From positions 80,274 through 144,273 of the forward strand of contig JAHHIG010000015.1 of the NCBI GenBank assembly GCA_019358895.1: a stretch of 64,000 bases of DNA, read 5' to 3'. Both the position numbers and the translations under genes were made by a program. Below the pieces are notes generated by a model. It saw only the letters and a list, made by a program, of their open reading frames with translations. It did no database searches and was not told the origin of the DNA. Each line of letters begins with the position of its first letter. The first letter of the stretch is position 1. Below are positions 8,689-21,400 of this stretch, in pieces. The DNA is from Tildeniella nuda ZEHNDER 1965/U140. GTDB lineage: Bacteria > Cyanobacteriota > Cyanobacteriia > Leptolyngbyales > Leptolyngbyaceae.

Positions 8689-9564
8689 TTAACACGTTTC
8701 TTCTTCCATCCAGCGGCGGGTACCGAAGTGTTGGCAGGATTGGGCGGCGATGTTGGCGGCGATCGTCAGTGCTTCTTTAAACCCTGTTTGCAAAATAGCG
8801 TGGCAGAAAGCACCATGAAAAATATCTCCCGCTCCTAGTGTATCGACGACGTTGACGACAGGCACGTTGATCTGTCCCGCTTGCGTTGCTGTCCAATACT
8901 GAATCGGCTGCTGTCCTTGAGTGATGGCGATATGAGGAACACCTAACGCTGCTAGATAAGCAATGACATCTTTAGTGCTTTGGCAGTTGGGCGGCTGAAA
9001 ATTAGCAGAGCAAATGACGTAATCAGCGAGAGGCAACACCGTTTCAAAACCCGGTTTCCAACTACCGCCATCGATGACGACGGGAATTCCCTGCGATCGC
9101 GCCTGCATTGCGATCGTCCGTCCCACATCCATCTGATGCCCGTCGATGAGTACCACAGCCACATCTTGCAGATTGGTGGCAGGGATATGGGCGATCGCCT
9201 GCATCTTCATGGCATTCAATGAAACGACTGCTCGATCGCCCGTGCGTTCAGTCACCATAATGGAAGAAACGGGTGGCGGAGCAGCAAGCGTCGGATTCAA
9301 ATCGTTGAGTGTCACTCCATGCTGCTGAAGATCGGTCAGAATCAACTGAGCCATCGGATGAGTACCAAGAACGCCTAACACGATCGCCTCATTGCCCAGA
9401 TGACTAAAGGTCACAGCCGCATTCGTCGCCGGACCGCCCGCTGACACCGTATAGTCAGAAGCAACGAGCTTTTGATTAGCCAACGGCGGGCGATCGACCA
9501 GATAGATAAGATCCAGCGTCACTAAGCCAATAAAAAGTCCACGATAAGCTTGCTGTTGGTTCAT
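8689..9564 (-). CDS. PfkB-family sugar kinase (ribokinase-like)
   Basis: 291 residues from the ATG at 9562-9564; the longer frame runs into the inverted repeat at 9588-9667 and is rejected. Motifs: N-terminal SAGGPATNAAVTFSHLG with the substrate-binding GG, and the C-terminal PfkB signature NVVDTLGAGDIFHGAF with the anion hole GAGD and catalytic Asp247. It phosphorylates a sugar or nucleoside with ATP; the substrate cannot be fixed from sequence. It lies 66 nt upstream of cysQ in the same direction, so the two may be co-transcribed through a heptamer repeat. Confidence 0.85.
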   Translation of the reverse strand: MNQQQAYRGLFIGLVTLDLIYLVDRPPLANQKLVASDYTVSAGGPATNAAVTFSHLGNEAIVLGVLGTHPMAQLILTDLQQHGVTLNDLNPTLAAPPPVSSIMVTERTGDRAVVSLNAMKMQAIAHIPATNLQDVAVVLIDGHQMDVGRTIAMQARSQGIPVVIDGGSWKPGFETVLPLADYVICSANFQPPNCQSTKDVIAYLAALGVPHIAITQGQQPIQYWTATQAGQINVPVVNVVDTLGAGDIFHGAFCHAILQTGFKEALTIAANIAAQSCQHFGTRRWMEEETC

Positions 9565-9587
9565 AGGGTGAGATTCAGCAGCCAATC

Positions 9588-9667
9588 GTAGAATGGGCAA
9601 AGGGTCTTGCCTGTGCCCATTGCTAGGAGACATTATGGATGGGCACGTAGGGCTTTGCCCATCCTAC
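9588..9667. repeat. GTAGAATGGGCAAAG inverted-repeat element, copy 2
   Basis: 80 bp. Left arm GTAGAATGGGCAAAG, right arm CTTTGCCCATCCTAC (one mismatch). It sits between the divergent PfkB kinase and rsmI, so it occupies their shared promoter region. Confidence 0.75.
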
Positions 9668-9740
9668 TTTGGTTCTAAGCTTTTTACCCCTCACTCCACC
9701 GCAAAGCGGAAGCAAGCTACACCCCTCACCCCTCACCTCA

Positions 9741-10577
9741 ATGCCCGGAACGCTCTATCTCGTCGGCACACCGATCGGCAACCTCGAAGACATGACCTTT
9801 CGAGCTGTGCGGATTTTGCAAACGGTGGATTTGATCGCCGCTGAGGATACGCGCCATACAGGTAAGCTGCTGCATCATTTTCAGGTGGGTACGCCCCAAA
9901 TTAGCTACCACGATCACAATCGTCATAGTCGCACAGCCGAGCTATTGGAACGGTTGCAAGAGGGAAAAACCATCGCGCTCGTCACCGATGCGGGAATGCC
10001 GGGAATTTCTGACCCTGGCTATGAACTGGTGAAAGCCTGTGCGGAGGCAGAGATTCCCGTGGTGCCGATTCCTGGTGCGAGTGCCGCGATCGCCGCCCTG
10101 GTTGCCTCTGGTTTACCCTGCGATCGGTTTATGTTTGAAGGGTTTCTACCCGCCAAAGCTCCCGCCCGTCGTGCCCATCTGGAGGTGTTGCAAACCGAGC
10201 CTCGTACACTGATCTTTTACGAAGCGCCGCATCGCTTACGACAAACCTTGCAGGATTTTCTGCTTCTAGGGGCAGACCGTCAGCTTGTGCTGGCGCGAGA
10301 ATTGACCAAGCGCTACGAGGAAATTTGGCGCGGCACGGTGGCAGCCGCGATCGCACACTACAGCAGCCGCGAACCACAGGGCGAATTTACGATCGTTGTG
10401 GCTGGCGCAGACATCACGCAGCCTGCGCTATCGGAAGCGACCCTCAAAACTGAACTGCAAAACCTGTTGAAGCAAGGACTGTCGCGATCGGATGCTAGTC
10501 GTCAACTCGCACAGCAAACGGCGTTACCCCGTCGTCAGCTTTACCAACTCGCGCTGTCACTGCCAGAACCGGATTAA
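9741..10577 (+). CDS. rsmI: 16S rRNA (cytidine-1402-2'-O)-methyltransferase
   Basis: 278 residues from the ATG at 9741, where the conserved N terminus MPGTLYLVGTPIGNLEDMTF begins. The longer frame starts in unrelated Pro/Thr/Ser sequence. Further RsmI marks: AAEDTRHTGKLL (residues 33-43), ALVTDAGMPGISDPGYELV, and VPIPGASAAIAALVASGLP with a FEGFLPAK segment. It belongs to the SpoU-unrelated TP-methylase fold and methylates the ribose of C1402 in the small-subunit rRNA using SAM. Full length and undamaged. Confidence 0.93.
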   Translation: MPGTLYLVGTPIGNLEDMTFRAVRILQTVDLIAAEDTRHTGKLLHHFQVGTPQISYHDHNRHSRTAELLERLQEGKTIALVTDAGMPGISDPGYELVKACAEAEIPVVPIPGASAAIAALVASGLPCDRFMFEGFLPAKAPARRAHLEVLQTEPRTLIFYEAPHRLRQTLQDFLLLGADRQLVLARELTKRYEEIWRGTVAAAIAHYSSREPQGEFTIVVAGADITQPALSEATLKTELQNLLKQGLSRSDASRQLAQQTALPRRQLYQLALSLPEPD

Positions 10578-11182
10578 GGCTGTACCAATCGACGAGTTTA
10601 CCGCTTGAGGAATGCTTGGTCAAGCACTTGCTTCAACATCGATTGGCATAGAATCTCCCTAGCGAACGATCGCGATCGCTTCGTATTGTGTTCACCGCTA
10701 GCATGATTGCGTGTGGCTAAAATGTTATTGGATCAAACGACAAAACGATTGCCTCCCGTTGCAATGTCATGCGATCGACCTGTACTCAGTATGTTCCGTA
10801 ACGACAATTCAATTGCACTGAGGCAACACCCAACAGCATGGCGATGCAACTCGATTGGAGCAACTCGCACTCAGTATGATCCGCAGCAACATTTTAATGG
10901 GAGCGAGTGACCAAGAAAGTTCAGTCCCTGCGTTGGCAATGTTGGTTGACGCAGTGCAATATTGGCTGATACCATTCCTCCCGAACAACGTAAAGAGCGA
11001 ATGTAAATGCGATCGCATCCCATATGCAGGTATCAAGTGCTGGATTGCTGAGTGACGATCGTAGCATCCAAGCCGCATTGCCATAGATGCCATTGAGCAA
11101 TGCCGGAACGCTGAGGTCGGCATCCAGTTATTCCCAATGAAAGCCTGTACCAGAAGGTGCCACGGTAATGTCAGCACGACAC
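10578..11182. other. Long intergenic stretch, no confident gene
   Basis: About 605 bases. Several short frames exist on both strands (up to about 120 codons at 10809-11177, minus), but none has a Shine-Dalgarno, compositional regularity or family resemblance. A 16-bp direct repeat (ACTCAGTATG followed by T/A, TCCG) occurs near 10785 and 10870. It may be decayed coding DNA; I cannot name it. Confidence 0.4.
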
Positions 11183-11482
11183 CTACTCAGAGAAATCTTC
11201 TGACGGTGTGATTTGCTGCGAACCGTGTAGCACTGCCAGAATATCGATTTGCTCAGCTTTGATGTAATAAATGATGCGGTAGGAGCTTTCAATGACTTCA
11301 CGAATCTGCTCGGTAGAAAACTCTGGCACCACTCGACCGGATAGTGGAAAGGTAGCGATCTGCTGCGATCGCCTGGTTAAGCGGTCAATCGTTCTCTCAG
11401 CATATTTGGGTGAGTTTTGAGCGATGTAAGCGTAGATGGCTGAAAGGTGCTGTACAGCGGTCTCTGTCCAAAAAACCTTCAC
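11183..11482 (-). CDS. ParE/RelE-family toxin
   Basis: 99 residues with the ParE fold pattern: an N-terminal strand (MKVFWTETAVQHLSAIYAYIA), a helical hairpin, then strands FPLSGRVVPEF, IREVIESSYRIIYYI and IDILAVLHGSQQI. Members poison DNA gyrase (ParE) or cut mRNA (RelE); which applies is not clear. The start overlaps the end of the antitoxin gene by 4 nt (ATGA), the usual coupled TA order antitoxin-toxin. Confidence 0.88.
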   Translation of the reverse strand: MKVFWTETAVQHLSAIYAYIAQNSPKYAERTIDRLTRRSQQIATFPLSGRVVPEFSTEQIREVIESSYRIIYYIKAEQIDILAVLHGSQQITPSEDFSE

Positions 11483-11667
11483 TCTGGAAGTCCAAACTGC
11501 TTACGAACCTCTTCAACAGATGCCACTCGACCCGCGTTGCTGTCTGCCAATCCAGCCTCAATTGCTTGTCTAATATAAATTTCAGCCATCAGATCGTCCC
11601 AGGTCGAATGCTCTGGCAGTTGATCAACCAAACGATGCGCTTCTTCCTTAATGCTGCGAGTTTCCAT
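11479..11667 (-). CDS. Antitoxin of the ParE-type module
   Basis: 62 residues (METRSIKEEAHRLVDQLPEH... ending in VRKQFGLPE). It has a short helical N-terminal part and an acidic C-terminal tail. This is a common small cyanobacterial antitoxin type paired with ParE/RelE toxins. It lies directly upstream of and overlaps the toxin gene, and probably both neutralises the toxin and autoregulates the pair. Confidence 0.82.
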   Translation of the reverse strand: METRSIKEEAHRLVDQLPEHSTWDDLMAEIYIRQAIEAGLADSNAGRVASVEEVRKQFGLPE

Positions 11668-12017
11668 ACGCTTTAGTGGAGGGGATAGCTTTTCGTTAAA
11701 TAGAATTGTAAGCGATCGCTCGTTTATAGCTGTTTAGAAACCTGCGATCGGGCTGTTATCGTTGCCACATTCTCAATCACTTCTGAGAGCAACTCATAAA
11801 ATTCTTAAAATTCTTCTCGGTTGTCTCGCAAAAGCTCAACGATCGCCCGCTTCAGAATTTCCTTTAATCAAACTGGAGCGATCGCCCCTCTGCCGCTAAC
11901 ACACCCACACATTGACTCTTCAATCACGTGCTGCTTTGAGCAACGCTCGCACAAACCGCATCAGGCGGTTACTTCACCTGTTCTGAGTTTTGCCATACTC
12001 GTCAAATGATATGATAT
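11668..12017. other. Intergenic stretch, no gene recognised
   Basis: 350 bases upstream of the TA pair and downstream of the TPR gene. It contains HIP1 sites but no convincing ORF. Read on the minus strand, a short piece near 11760-11800 gives ELLSEVIENVATITARSQ, which might be an antitoxin remnant. That is too short to call. Confidence 0.4.
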
Positions 12018-13610
12018 TCAACATTCTGGCGGCGGCTTATACTTCCGAGTAAGAAGCGCCTTTTCCATATCTAAGCGTAACTTCTGAATTCCCTGGATTA
12101 AGTGTAATTCTGGATTGATTGCCAATGCTTGATCGAGACTGGCAACCGCGTCCTCAAGGCGCATTAAGCTGACTAGTGCAGCACCCCTCATAATCCAGCC
12201 CTTGTAGTAGTTCGGTTGGATCGCTACCGCCCGGTCATAGCTGGCGACTGCCTCCTCATAACGCCTTAAGTTCTCTAATGCATCGCCCCGGTTAGACCAG
12301 GCTTCATGATAGTCCGGTTTGATTGCCACTGCCCGATCGTAGCTGTCGATCGACTCCTCGGCGCGCTCCAAGCTAAACAGTGCAATGCCCCGACCGCACC
12401 AAGCACCGTGATCGTCCGGTTTGATTGCCACTGCCCGATCGTAGCTGGCAAGCGCATCCTTGTCGCGCCTCAGTTTGCCCAGTGCATTGCCCCGGTTGTA
12501 CCAAGCCTTGTGATTGTCCGGCTGGATTGCCACTGCACAGTCATAGCTGGTGATTGCGTCTTCATAGCGCCCTAAGCCATCCAATGCCACGCCCCGGCTG
12601 TTCCAGGCTTCGTGTAAGCCCGGTTTGATTGCTACTGCCCGGTCATAGCTGGCGATCGCGTCCTCGTGGCGCTCTAAGCTAAGCAGTGCATCACCCCGGT
12701 TTTTCCAGGCTGTGTGGAAGTCCGGTTTGATTGCTACGGCTTGGTCATAGCTGGTGATCGCGTCCGCATAACGCCCTAATCTAAACAGTGCATCTCCTCG
12801 ATTGAGCCAGACTTTCTCATTGGCGGGTTGAAGTTCGAGGGCTTTCTCGTAGCTGACGAGCGCTTGAGCATACTGCTTGTCACTTTCAAACAGTAGCCCC
12901 TGCTGGCAGAGTAGATTAGTCATTGCTTCCGGCGGCACAGTAAATGACTGATGGTGCTCAATGTAGTCTCGAAACGTAAGCAGTTTCTCTGTACGAGCTT
13001 CGGGACTTAGCGCTGTGTAGTCGTTCCACTTGTCAGAGAGCAGCTTTGCCGATTCCTGCTGGCGATCGTTTTCATCAGGTGGAACGGTAAACAACCCAGA
13101 GCGCCAGTCGAAGAAATCGGGCGCACGTTGAATGAAATATTTAATGACAAAGGGGGGCACCAGGAAGACAAACGAGCAGCCAAAGTGGTCTCTGAAGCGC
13201 TCCCGCTGCTGGTTGAGATGGCTGAGGATCGGCGGTACACCCTTCCAACTCACCGTGTAGATGATCTCCGGGTCGCCCCATCCGCTCAGGCGCTTAGTGT
13301 CCTCATAGGCAAGTACTGAGGCTTCGAGATTGGTCACAAAGAGAATGTCAAACGGCTGCTGCTGCCAGAGTGCCTCTACCTGGTCATAGAGCGTTGTGCT
13401 GTCGCGATCGAGCCGTAGCTCCTGCATCTTTTTCTGCGGCAGATCCTCTTTGAGGTCGGCAATGATGTCTGTTGCTTGGGCGGGCGTACACTGTACAAAA
13501 AACAAGCCAAAGCCCCGCTTCCGCCGCAGACTGCGCGACAGATATTGATAGACCTCTTCCGAAGTCTCCGGCGGCAAAGGAATATCGTCTTCAGTGGGCT
13601 TGGCTGTCAT
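12018..13610 (-). CDS. TPR protein with an N-terminal conflict-system-like domain, partner of the AAA ATPase
   Basis: 530 residues. Residues 1-200 form a domain with FDILFVTNLEASVLAYE, LNQQRERFRDHFGCSFVFLVPPFVIKYFIQRAPDFFDWRSGLF. This pattern is familiar from bacterial TPR proteins next to STAND/AAA ATPases (from memory, unnamed domain). Residues about 235-515 are eight TPRs of 34 residues with the repeated core (D/G)xAVAIKPDxHxAWxNRG. At DNA level they are a 102-bp tandem repeat, hence mutually recent. The ATP-binding gene lies 9 nt upstream on the same strand. I infer a sensor or scaffold for that ATPase; a defence role is possible but unproven. Confidence 0.8.
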   Translation of the reverse strand: MTAKPTEDDIPLPPETSEEVYQYLSRSLRRKRGFGLFFVQCTPAQATDIIADLKEDLPQKKMQELRLDRDSTTLYDQVEALWQQQPFDILFVTNLEASVLAYEDTKRLSGWGDPEIIYTVSWKGVPPILSHLNQQRERFRDHFGCSFVFLVPPFVIKYFIQRAPDFFDWRSGLFTVPPDENDRQQESAKLLSDKWNDYTALSPEARTEKLLTFRDYIEHHQSFTVPPEAMTNLLCQQGLLFESDKQYAQALVSYEKALELQPANEKVWLNRGDALFRLGRYADAITSYDQAVAIKPDFHTAWKNRGDALLSLERHEDAIASYDRAVAIKPGLHEAWNSRGVALDGLGRYEDAITSYDCAVAIQPDNHKAWYNRGNALGKLRRDKDALASYDRAVAIKPDDHGAWCGRGIALFSLERAEESIDSYDRAVAIKPDYHEAWSNRGDALENLRRYEEAVASYDRAVAIQPNYYKGWIMRGAALVSLMRLEDAVASLDQALAINPELHLIQGIQKLRLDMEKALLTRKYKPPPEC

Positions 13611-13619
13611 ACCTTCAGT

Positions 13620-14942
13620 TTACGATCGACGCTCCTTAAACTGTGGAATATTCTCAATCAAGGGATGAACATCGTACCAGGTCAGTTTCTCTCCGTGCTC
13701 ATCCAGATAGCTATATTCCAGCAGACAAAGGTTAAATAGCAAACTCCGGTGCGCCATGTCGTGCTGAATCTGTTTGTCGCGGGAGACGGCTGCCAGCAGA
13801 TCCCACTGGTGTTCTTCCACAGCCCGTCGATAGCTGTCGCGCTCTTCTGTAATGGCTCGCTGCACCGCTTTTGCCGAAATAGGTAAGGTCTCTGTGCGGT
13901 TCACCGCTTCCTGTGCCAGCCGCAGCAGTCCCCGCACATGCCCCCCACTCATCAAACACAGCCGCTCTAACGCTGCCGCCGATTCAAAAATCTCCGTTTC
14001 CAGATCTAAGTCGGCAGCAAAGGGCTGAATGCGTTGAGCCAGAATCTGTTTAATTGTCGCTACTCCCGGTGCGTGAATCTCCCCATCGGGCGATCGCACC
14101 ATAATCATGGGCAAAATCTTGGAATCGTTGTAATTCTGGTTTAAGTCATTCGCCCATTTAGAAAACAGAATCGCAAAGGGAATCGTGTAAATGATGTGGC
14201 AGTCCAGCGCTTTAAGCTGCTCACTGCGATCGATAAAAATCTCCTCATGATTGCTCCGCCCACTCCGCTCATCGTAAATCGGCGCAATCCGATCCAGGTT
14301 ATCCACAATTAGCACCAGCTTGGTTTTCCCCTCTGGCAGCTTCGTCTTGGCATCCTGAATAAACTCATTCAACGCCTTGATCAGCGTGGGCGTATGGGGA
14401 TTAATCTTTTCGCGAATGCGCGATCGTAGCGTTGGCTCAGTACGCAGATTGGCTGTGAGCTTGGCAAACTGGTTGACGGCGACCTCTGCATCGAGACCTT
14501 CCAGCGACACTTTCGTTTGTGCCAGATCTTTGAGGTCTTCCCAGCGCTCTTTCAACCAATCTTGTAATGGTTTGGTGTTTGCCGTCCTCTTCAGTTCTGT
14601 AAGCAAGTGCGACGTACACGCCAGCAGAATGTCGGTGTATTCAATATCGCCGCTATTGACATCTTCCTCGATCGCCGAAAAGTAAACCACGAAGCACCCT
14701 TCCGTCTCCAGGCTTCCTTTTAGCCGCAGCAGTTCGGTCGATTTGCCTGCTCCCCGATGCCCTGAGTACAGTTGATAGGTCGTCTGCCGCGATTTACGAA
14801 TGCGGTTGCCTAAGTCATCGAGAATATCCCCATCCCCTCGCACCGCATCACAATCCACGTAAGCCGGATCGCTTGCTTCTAGCGGTTTGTACGGTTCAAG
14901 CGCGTTGAAGATATCATCTAGGACAGCGGAGTTTGCAGCCAT
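13620..14942 (-). CDS. AAA/STAND-like P-loop ATPase
   Basis: 440 residues. Walker A is GHRGAGKST (61-69), Walker B is KLVLIVDNLDRI (Asp213/Asp217), and a later YTIPFAILFSKW region resembles a sensor. The C-terminal third is helical (winged-helix-like, MSGGHVRGLLRLAQEAV). The layout resembles Orc1/Cdc6-type or KAP/STAND switch ATPases that act as nucleotide-controlled modules. The TPR gene follows after 9 nt, so the two form a likely operon. No effector domain such as TIR or nuclease is visible in either protein. Cytoplasmic. Confidence 0.8.
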   Translation of the reverse strand: MAANSAVLDDIFNALEPYKPLEASDPAYVDCDAVRGDGDILDDLGNRIRKSRQTTYQLYSGHRGAGKSTELLRLKGSLETEGCFVVYFSAIEEDVNSGDIEYTDILLACTSHLLTELKRTANTKPLQDWLKERWEDLKDLAQTKVSLEGLDAEVAVNQFAKLTANLRTEPTLRSRIREKINPHTPTLIKALNEFIQDAKTKLPEGKTKLVLIVDNLDRIAPIYDERSGRSNHEEIFIDRSEQLKALDCHIIYTIPFAILFSKWANDLNQNYNDSKILPMIMVRSPDGEIHAPGVATIKQILAQRIQPFAADLDLETEIFESAAALERLCLMSGGHVRGLLRLAQEAVNRTETLPISAKAVQRAITEERDSYRRAVEEHQWDLLAAVSRDKQIQHDMAHRSLLFNLCLLEYSYLDEHGEKLTWYDVHPLIENIPQFKERRS

Positions 14943-15122
14943 AGAATTAGAAGCCTTACTGATGGTTTGACTCTCTCAAGTCTCCTCAATTAAACTCTAC
15001 ATTCGCTGAAACTCAGCGATCGTCACCAAGTAAACGTTGGCTGAGCCTAACGTCCGGCAGTAGCAGCGCCATCTTCTCAAAAAACTAATATGCCTGATTG
15101 AAATGGATGGTGACTTCCGTAC

Positions 15123-15323
15123 TCAAACGGAGCAGGTTTGTTTGCTCTCTTGCGATCGCCGTTTTACCTGACCCGATGACAACGCTCGTTGCAGCATCGT
15201 CAGTGCCGTAATGTCGTGCAGGTTGCAGTTGCCATCGAAGTATTGACACAAGGTCTGCTCCGCTTCAGTCGTCAGATAGCCGTAACAAATTGCCTTTTGC
15301 ACAACCTGATCAATTGGGCTCAT
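15123..15323 (-). CDS. Small conserved cyanobacterial protein, 66 aa
   Basis: Starts MSPIDQVVQKAICYGYLTTEAEQTL and continues with an acidic/Cys-containing middle (CQYFDGNCNLHDITALTMLQRAL). A clear Shine-Dalgarno AGGGAAGG lies 5-6 nt upstream. I recall similar short proteins (MTPIEQIVEQAI...LxxLQxAV) widespread in cyanobacteria without known function. Monocistronic. Confidence 0.6.
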   Translation of the reverse strand: MSPIDQVVQKAICYGYLTTEAEQTLCQYFDGNCNLHDITALTMLQRALSSGQVKRRSQESKQTCSV

Positions 15324-15582
15324 GATGCCTTCCCTGCCTGAAGATGATGAGCCAAGTATGAAGTTCAGATAAGGAAGCTAGTGTGACAGTTGGGCTGCGA
15401 TCGTGTGACACATTGCAACTTAACGGGTGACAGCCAGGTAATCGCACGGTGATAAACCTATGAGCCGCTGGTGATGCAACTCACGTACAGGGCGCGATCG
15501 TCCGCTGACTCTTTTGCTTTTGGGCGTGTCGCTGTGTCTAAGAACTCCCTAAAATGAAGAGAGCGTAACCTATTGATGCAAT

Positions 15583-18321
<2,739 letters not shown>

Positions 18322-18324
18322 AGA

Positions 18325-18414
18325 GCTATCAGCGGTCAGCCGTCAGCTATCAGCAGTCAGAGAAAAGCTGATGGCTGATCGCTAATGGCTGGTCTAAGCG
18401 CGTGCCGTTAATCT
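18325..18414. repeat. GTCAGC-type element between mutS2 and the UPF0182 gene (copy E)
   Basis: TATCAGCGGTCAGCCGTCAG repeats are followed by GCTGATGGCTGATCGCTAATGGC and a right end GTGCCGTTAATCTTTAC. That end resembles the GTGCCGTTATTTTTAGC end of copy A. It fills the whole gap between two convergent genes. Confidence 0.5.
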
Positions 18415-21400
18415 TTACTGAACGGGGCGAACGATCGCGGGCAACCGCTCCTTTGGCTGAAAGACGGCTCGAAGGGCTTGATCCAAGGTTTCTGCCATTG
18501 CGATCCGATTTTCGTAGGCAACAATTACTCGCACAAGGGTCGGCAGGCTGTTTTGCTCTGCCTGTAGGTACAATGGTTCCACATAAAGAAGAGACTGTTC
18601 GATCGGAATGACCAGCAAGTTACCCTGTAGCGCCCGTGAGCCAGCGCGATTCCACAGAGAAATTTGCTGCGATATCACAGGATCTTGGTTAATGCGCGCT
18701 TCAATTTGTTCAGTGCCGTACACCAATTGCTGTTTGGGAAAGACGTACAGCAGCGACTTGCCATAGTTTTCACCATCCGATCGGGCGGCTAACCATGCCG
18801 TTAGATTCGTCCGTCGATTGGGTGTGTAGGGCAGCAGCAGAATGAATTCTTCGTCTTGTGCCAGATCTCCAGCTTCGTTCTTGGCGTTTGCCAACTTCGT
18901 GATGAGGTAATAAGGTTCTACAAGCTGCGGCTGGTCGCCATAGATTTCGGTCGGCACCTGCCACAGATCTTCCCGGTTATAAAAAACCTGCGGATCGGTC
19001 ATATGGTACGTTTGCAGCCGCTCTGACTGGGCGCTAAAGAAGTCTGCGGGATAACGCGTGTGGTTCTGTAAGGCGACTGGCATCTGACTAAGCGGCTTAA
19101 ACAGAGTTGGAAACGCAGCCGACCAGGTTTGAATAAATGGATCACCAGGATCGGCAAGGTAGAAGTCAACGGAACCGTTGTACGCATCCACGACCACCTT
19201 GACCGAATTCCGCATGTAGTTAAATTTTTCGCCGCGTGGTGTCGCCTGCACACCGCTGACAGACGCAAGCTGGCTGGGATCAGAGTAGGGATAACGATCG
19301 CTCGTCGTATACGCATCCACCATCCAATACAGGTAGTTTGGCGTTTTAATCGAGCCTTCTTCCCGCTTCCCTGCGCTTGCCTCCTGACCAACATCTGCCA
19401 CTACCAGATACGGATCATGGTCATATTGCAGAAAAGGCGCGATCGCACGGATGCGATCGTTAATATTGCGTCGAAACAGCAGTTTTGTCTGCGGCGTAAA
19501 GTCAGTCGTTAGCAGCATTTGCCAATCTCTGAGGTAGCCTGCCAGCAAGCAACGTTGCCAAAGCGAACCAATGCCAATACCACCAGCGCCATCGTAAACG
19601 TTGTACGCATTAGTGCTGCCGTTGGGGTAGTCCAGCTCTTGCACTCGTGTCCCCGTCATGACATAGGTATTGGACAACTCACCGTAGTAGAGGCGAGGGT
19701 TGGCAGTGGGGATGCTAGCGCGGAACGCATCGACGGGACTCGGCTTGCTGTCGATCGGGGCTGTACTGGCTCCAATATCCTTCACGTAGTAGTTAGGCAA
19801 GCCCCCATCTGCTACCTCATTGACCGGACTGAGCGTGAAGCCATAACCGTGCGTATAAACCAGATGTTCGTTAACCCAGGTTTGCGCTTCTTTCGGCACC
19901 GCTGCATAGTCCAACTCCCGCGCAGCAATTAATACCTGCTGCTTCTCCAGGATTGCCTTCGCAGCGGATTCCTCAGCCCCTCTCTCCTCTCCTCTCTCCC
20001 CTCTCCCTTCAAAGGTATAGCGATCGATATCGGCATCAAAAAAGCGGTAGTAAGGTCGAATTTGTTGCAGTTGACGGTTTGTTTCTAAGAGCGGTCGCGT
20101 GTCCCAAAGGCGAATATTGCGTGTGGTCTGCTGATTGGCTGCGAGTGTTTCAACCGTCAGGTTGGCTTGTGGATTAAATGGCTTTACCTCAATTTTGTCT
20201 AAGGCAAAAGCTGCCTGGGTGAGTGCAATACTACGACGAATGTAGGGCTGTTCGAGAGCAAGTTCATTGGGCTGTACAACCAGTCGCTGAATGACATTGG
20301 GAAGAAGCACTGTAGAACCAAGGGCGATCGCAAGATAGGAGCCGAGCAGCACAAAGACAAAAGAACCCGAAAGCAAAGAAGGAACAGTCAGCTTCATATC
20401 GATACCTTGCCTTCTGCCCTCTTCTAACATCATTGACTCCTGCTTCGCTTGTGGAGTCAACAACGGTACCTCCTGCCTTCTGCCCTCTGCCCTCTGCCTT
20501 CTGCCTTCTGCCTTCCGCCCAATCGCTTGCCAGCCCAAGACGATCGCGATCGCCCCTGCCAGAACGCTAAGCACCGTATAGGCTGGCGAAAGCACGTTCA
20601 TATCCGTATAGCTAGCCCCGTAGGTTACGCCACGGGTTGAGTAAAGCAACTCATACCGACGCAGCCAATAGTGCAGACCCACTGCCAGCATGAAGCAGCT
20701 ACCTAAACCCGCTAGATGCTGCTTTTGACGGTACGAAAAACCATGAAAAAACCCTTGACTTAAGCTATTGCCTGCGAGGAGGTAAACCAACAGAACAGCT
20801 AACAGCCCATATAAAGACAGATCAACGAACCAGAACGCTAACAGTTCTACGATCGGCAGCCCAAACACATAAAAGCTGATGTCATGGCTAAAAACAGGAT
20901 CGGTTTTACCAAACGGCACCGCATGGAACCATTGCAAAAACCGACTCCACTGCGCCGACAGAATGAACCCCAGGCTCAGACTAATGGCAAGGGCGATCGC
21001 GCTTAATAGTCGTGCCGGATACAGCAGTATGGCGATCGCGACTGCGGCTAGGAGTCCAACGAACAGATAGACGGTTGGGGAGAAGGCTCTCAGAGACAGG
21101 AACTCTCTACCCTGCCAATGAGCATCAAAATGAAAGCGATCGGGTAGCGCCAGCAGCCCATTGCTTTGCTGAATCGCACTTTGCCAAGCCGTCACGCCAG
21201 CCTGCACCTGATGCAGTAAAAGCAGCCCCACCAGCAGAATAAGTCCCAACACACCTGGCAGTAGCCACTTGAGGGGGAGCGGTTTGCCTACAAGGGCAGT
21301 CGATCGCCGAGTAAAGCTGCGGTGAGCTTGAAGGCGGCGATCGCTTCTTAGTAAGCCTCTTGCCATCAAGTCCGCGACTTTTTCTGATGTTTGAGACTGT

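Noticed and set aside
10809..11177. 122-codon minus-strand ORF
   Set aside because: No ribosome site, odd composition (many Cys/Ser/Trp) and no family; left as an uncharacterised gap.
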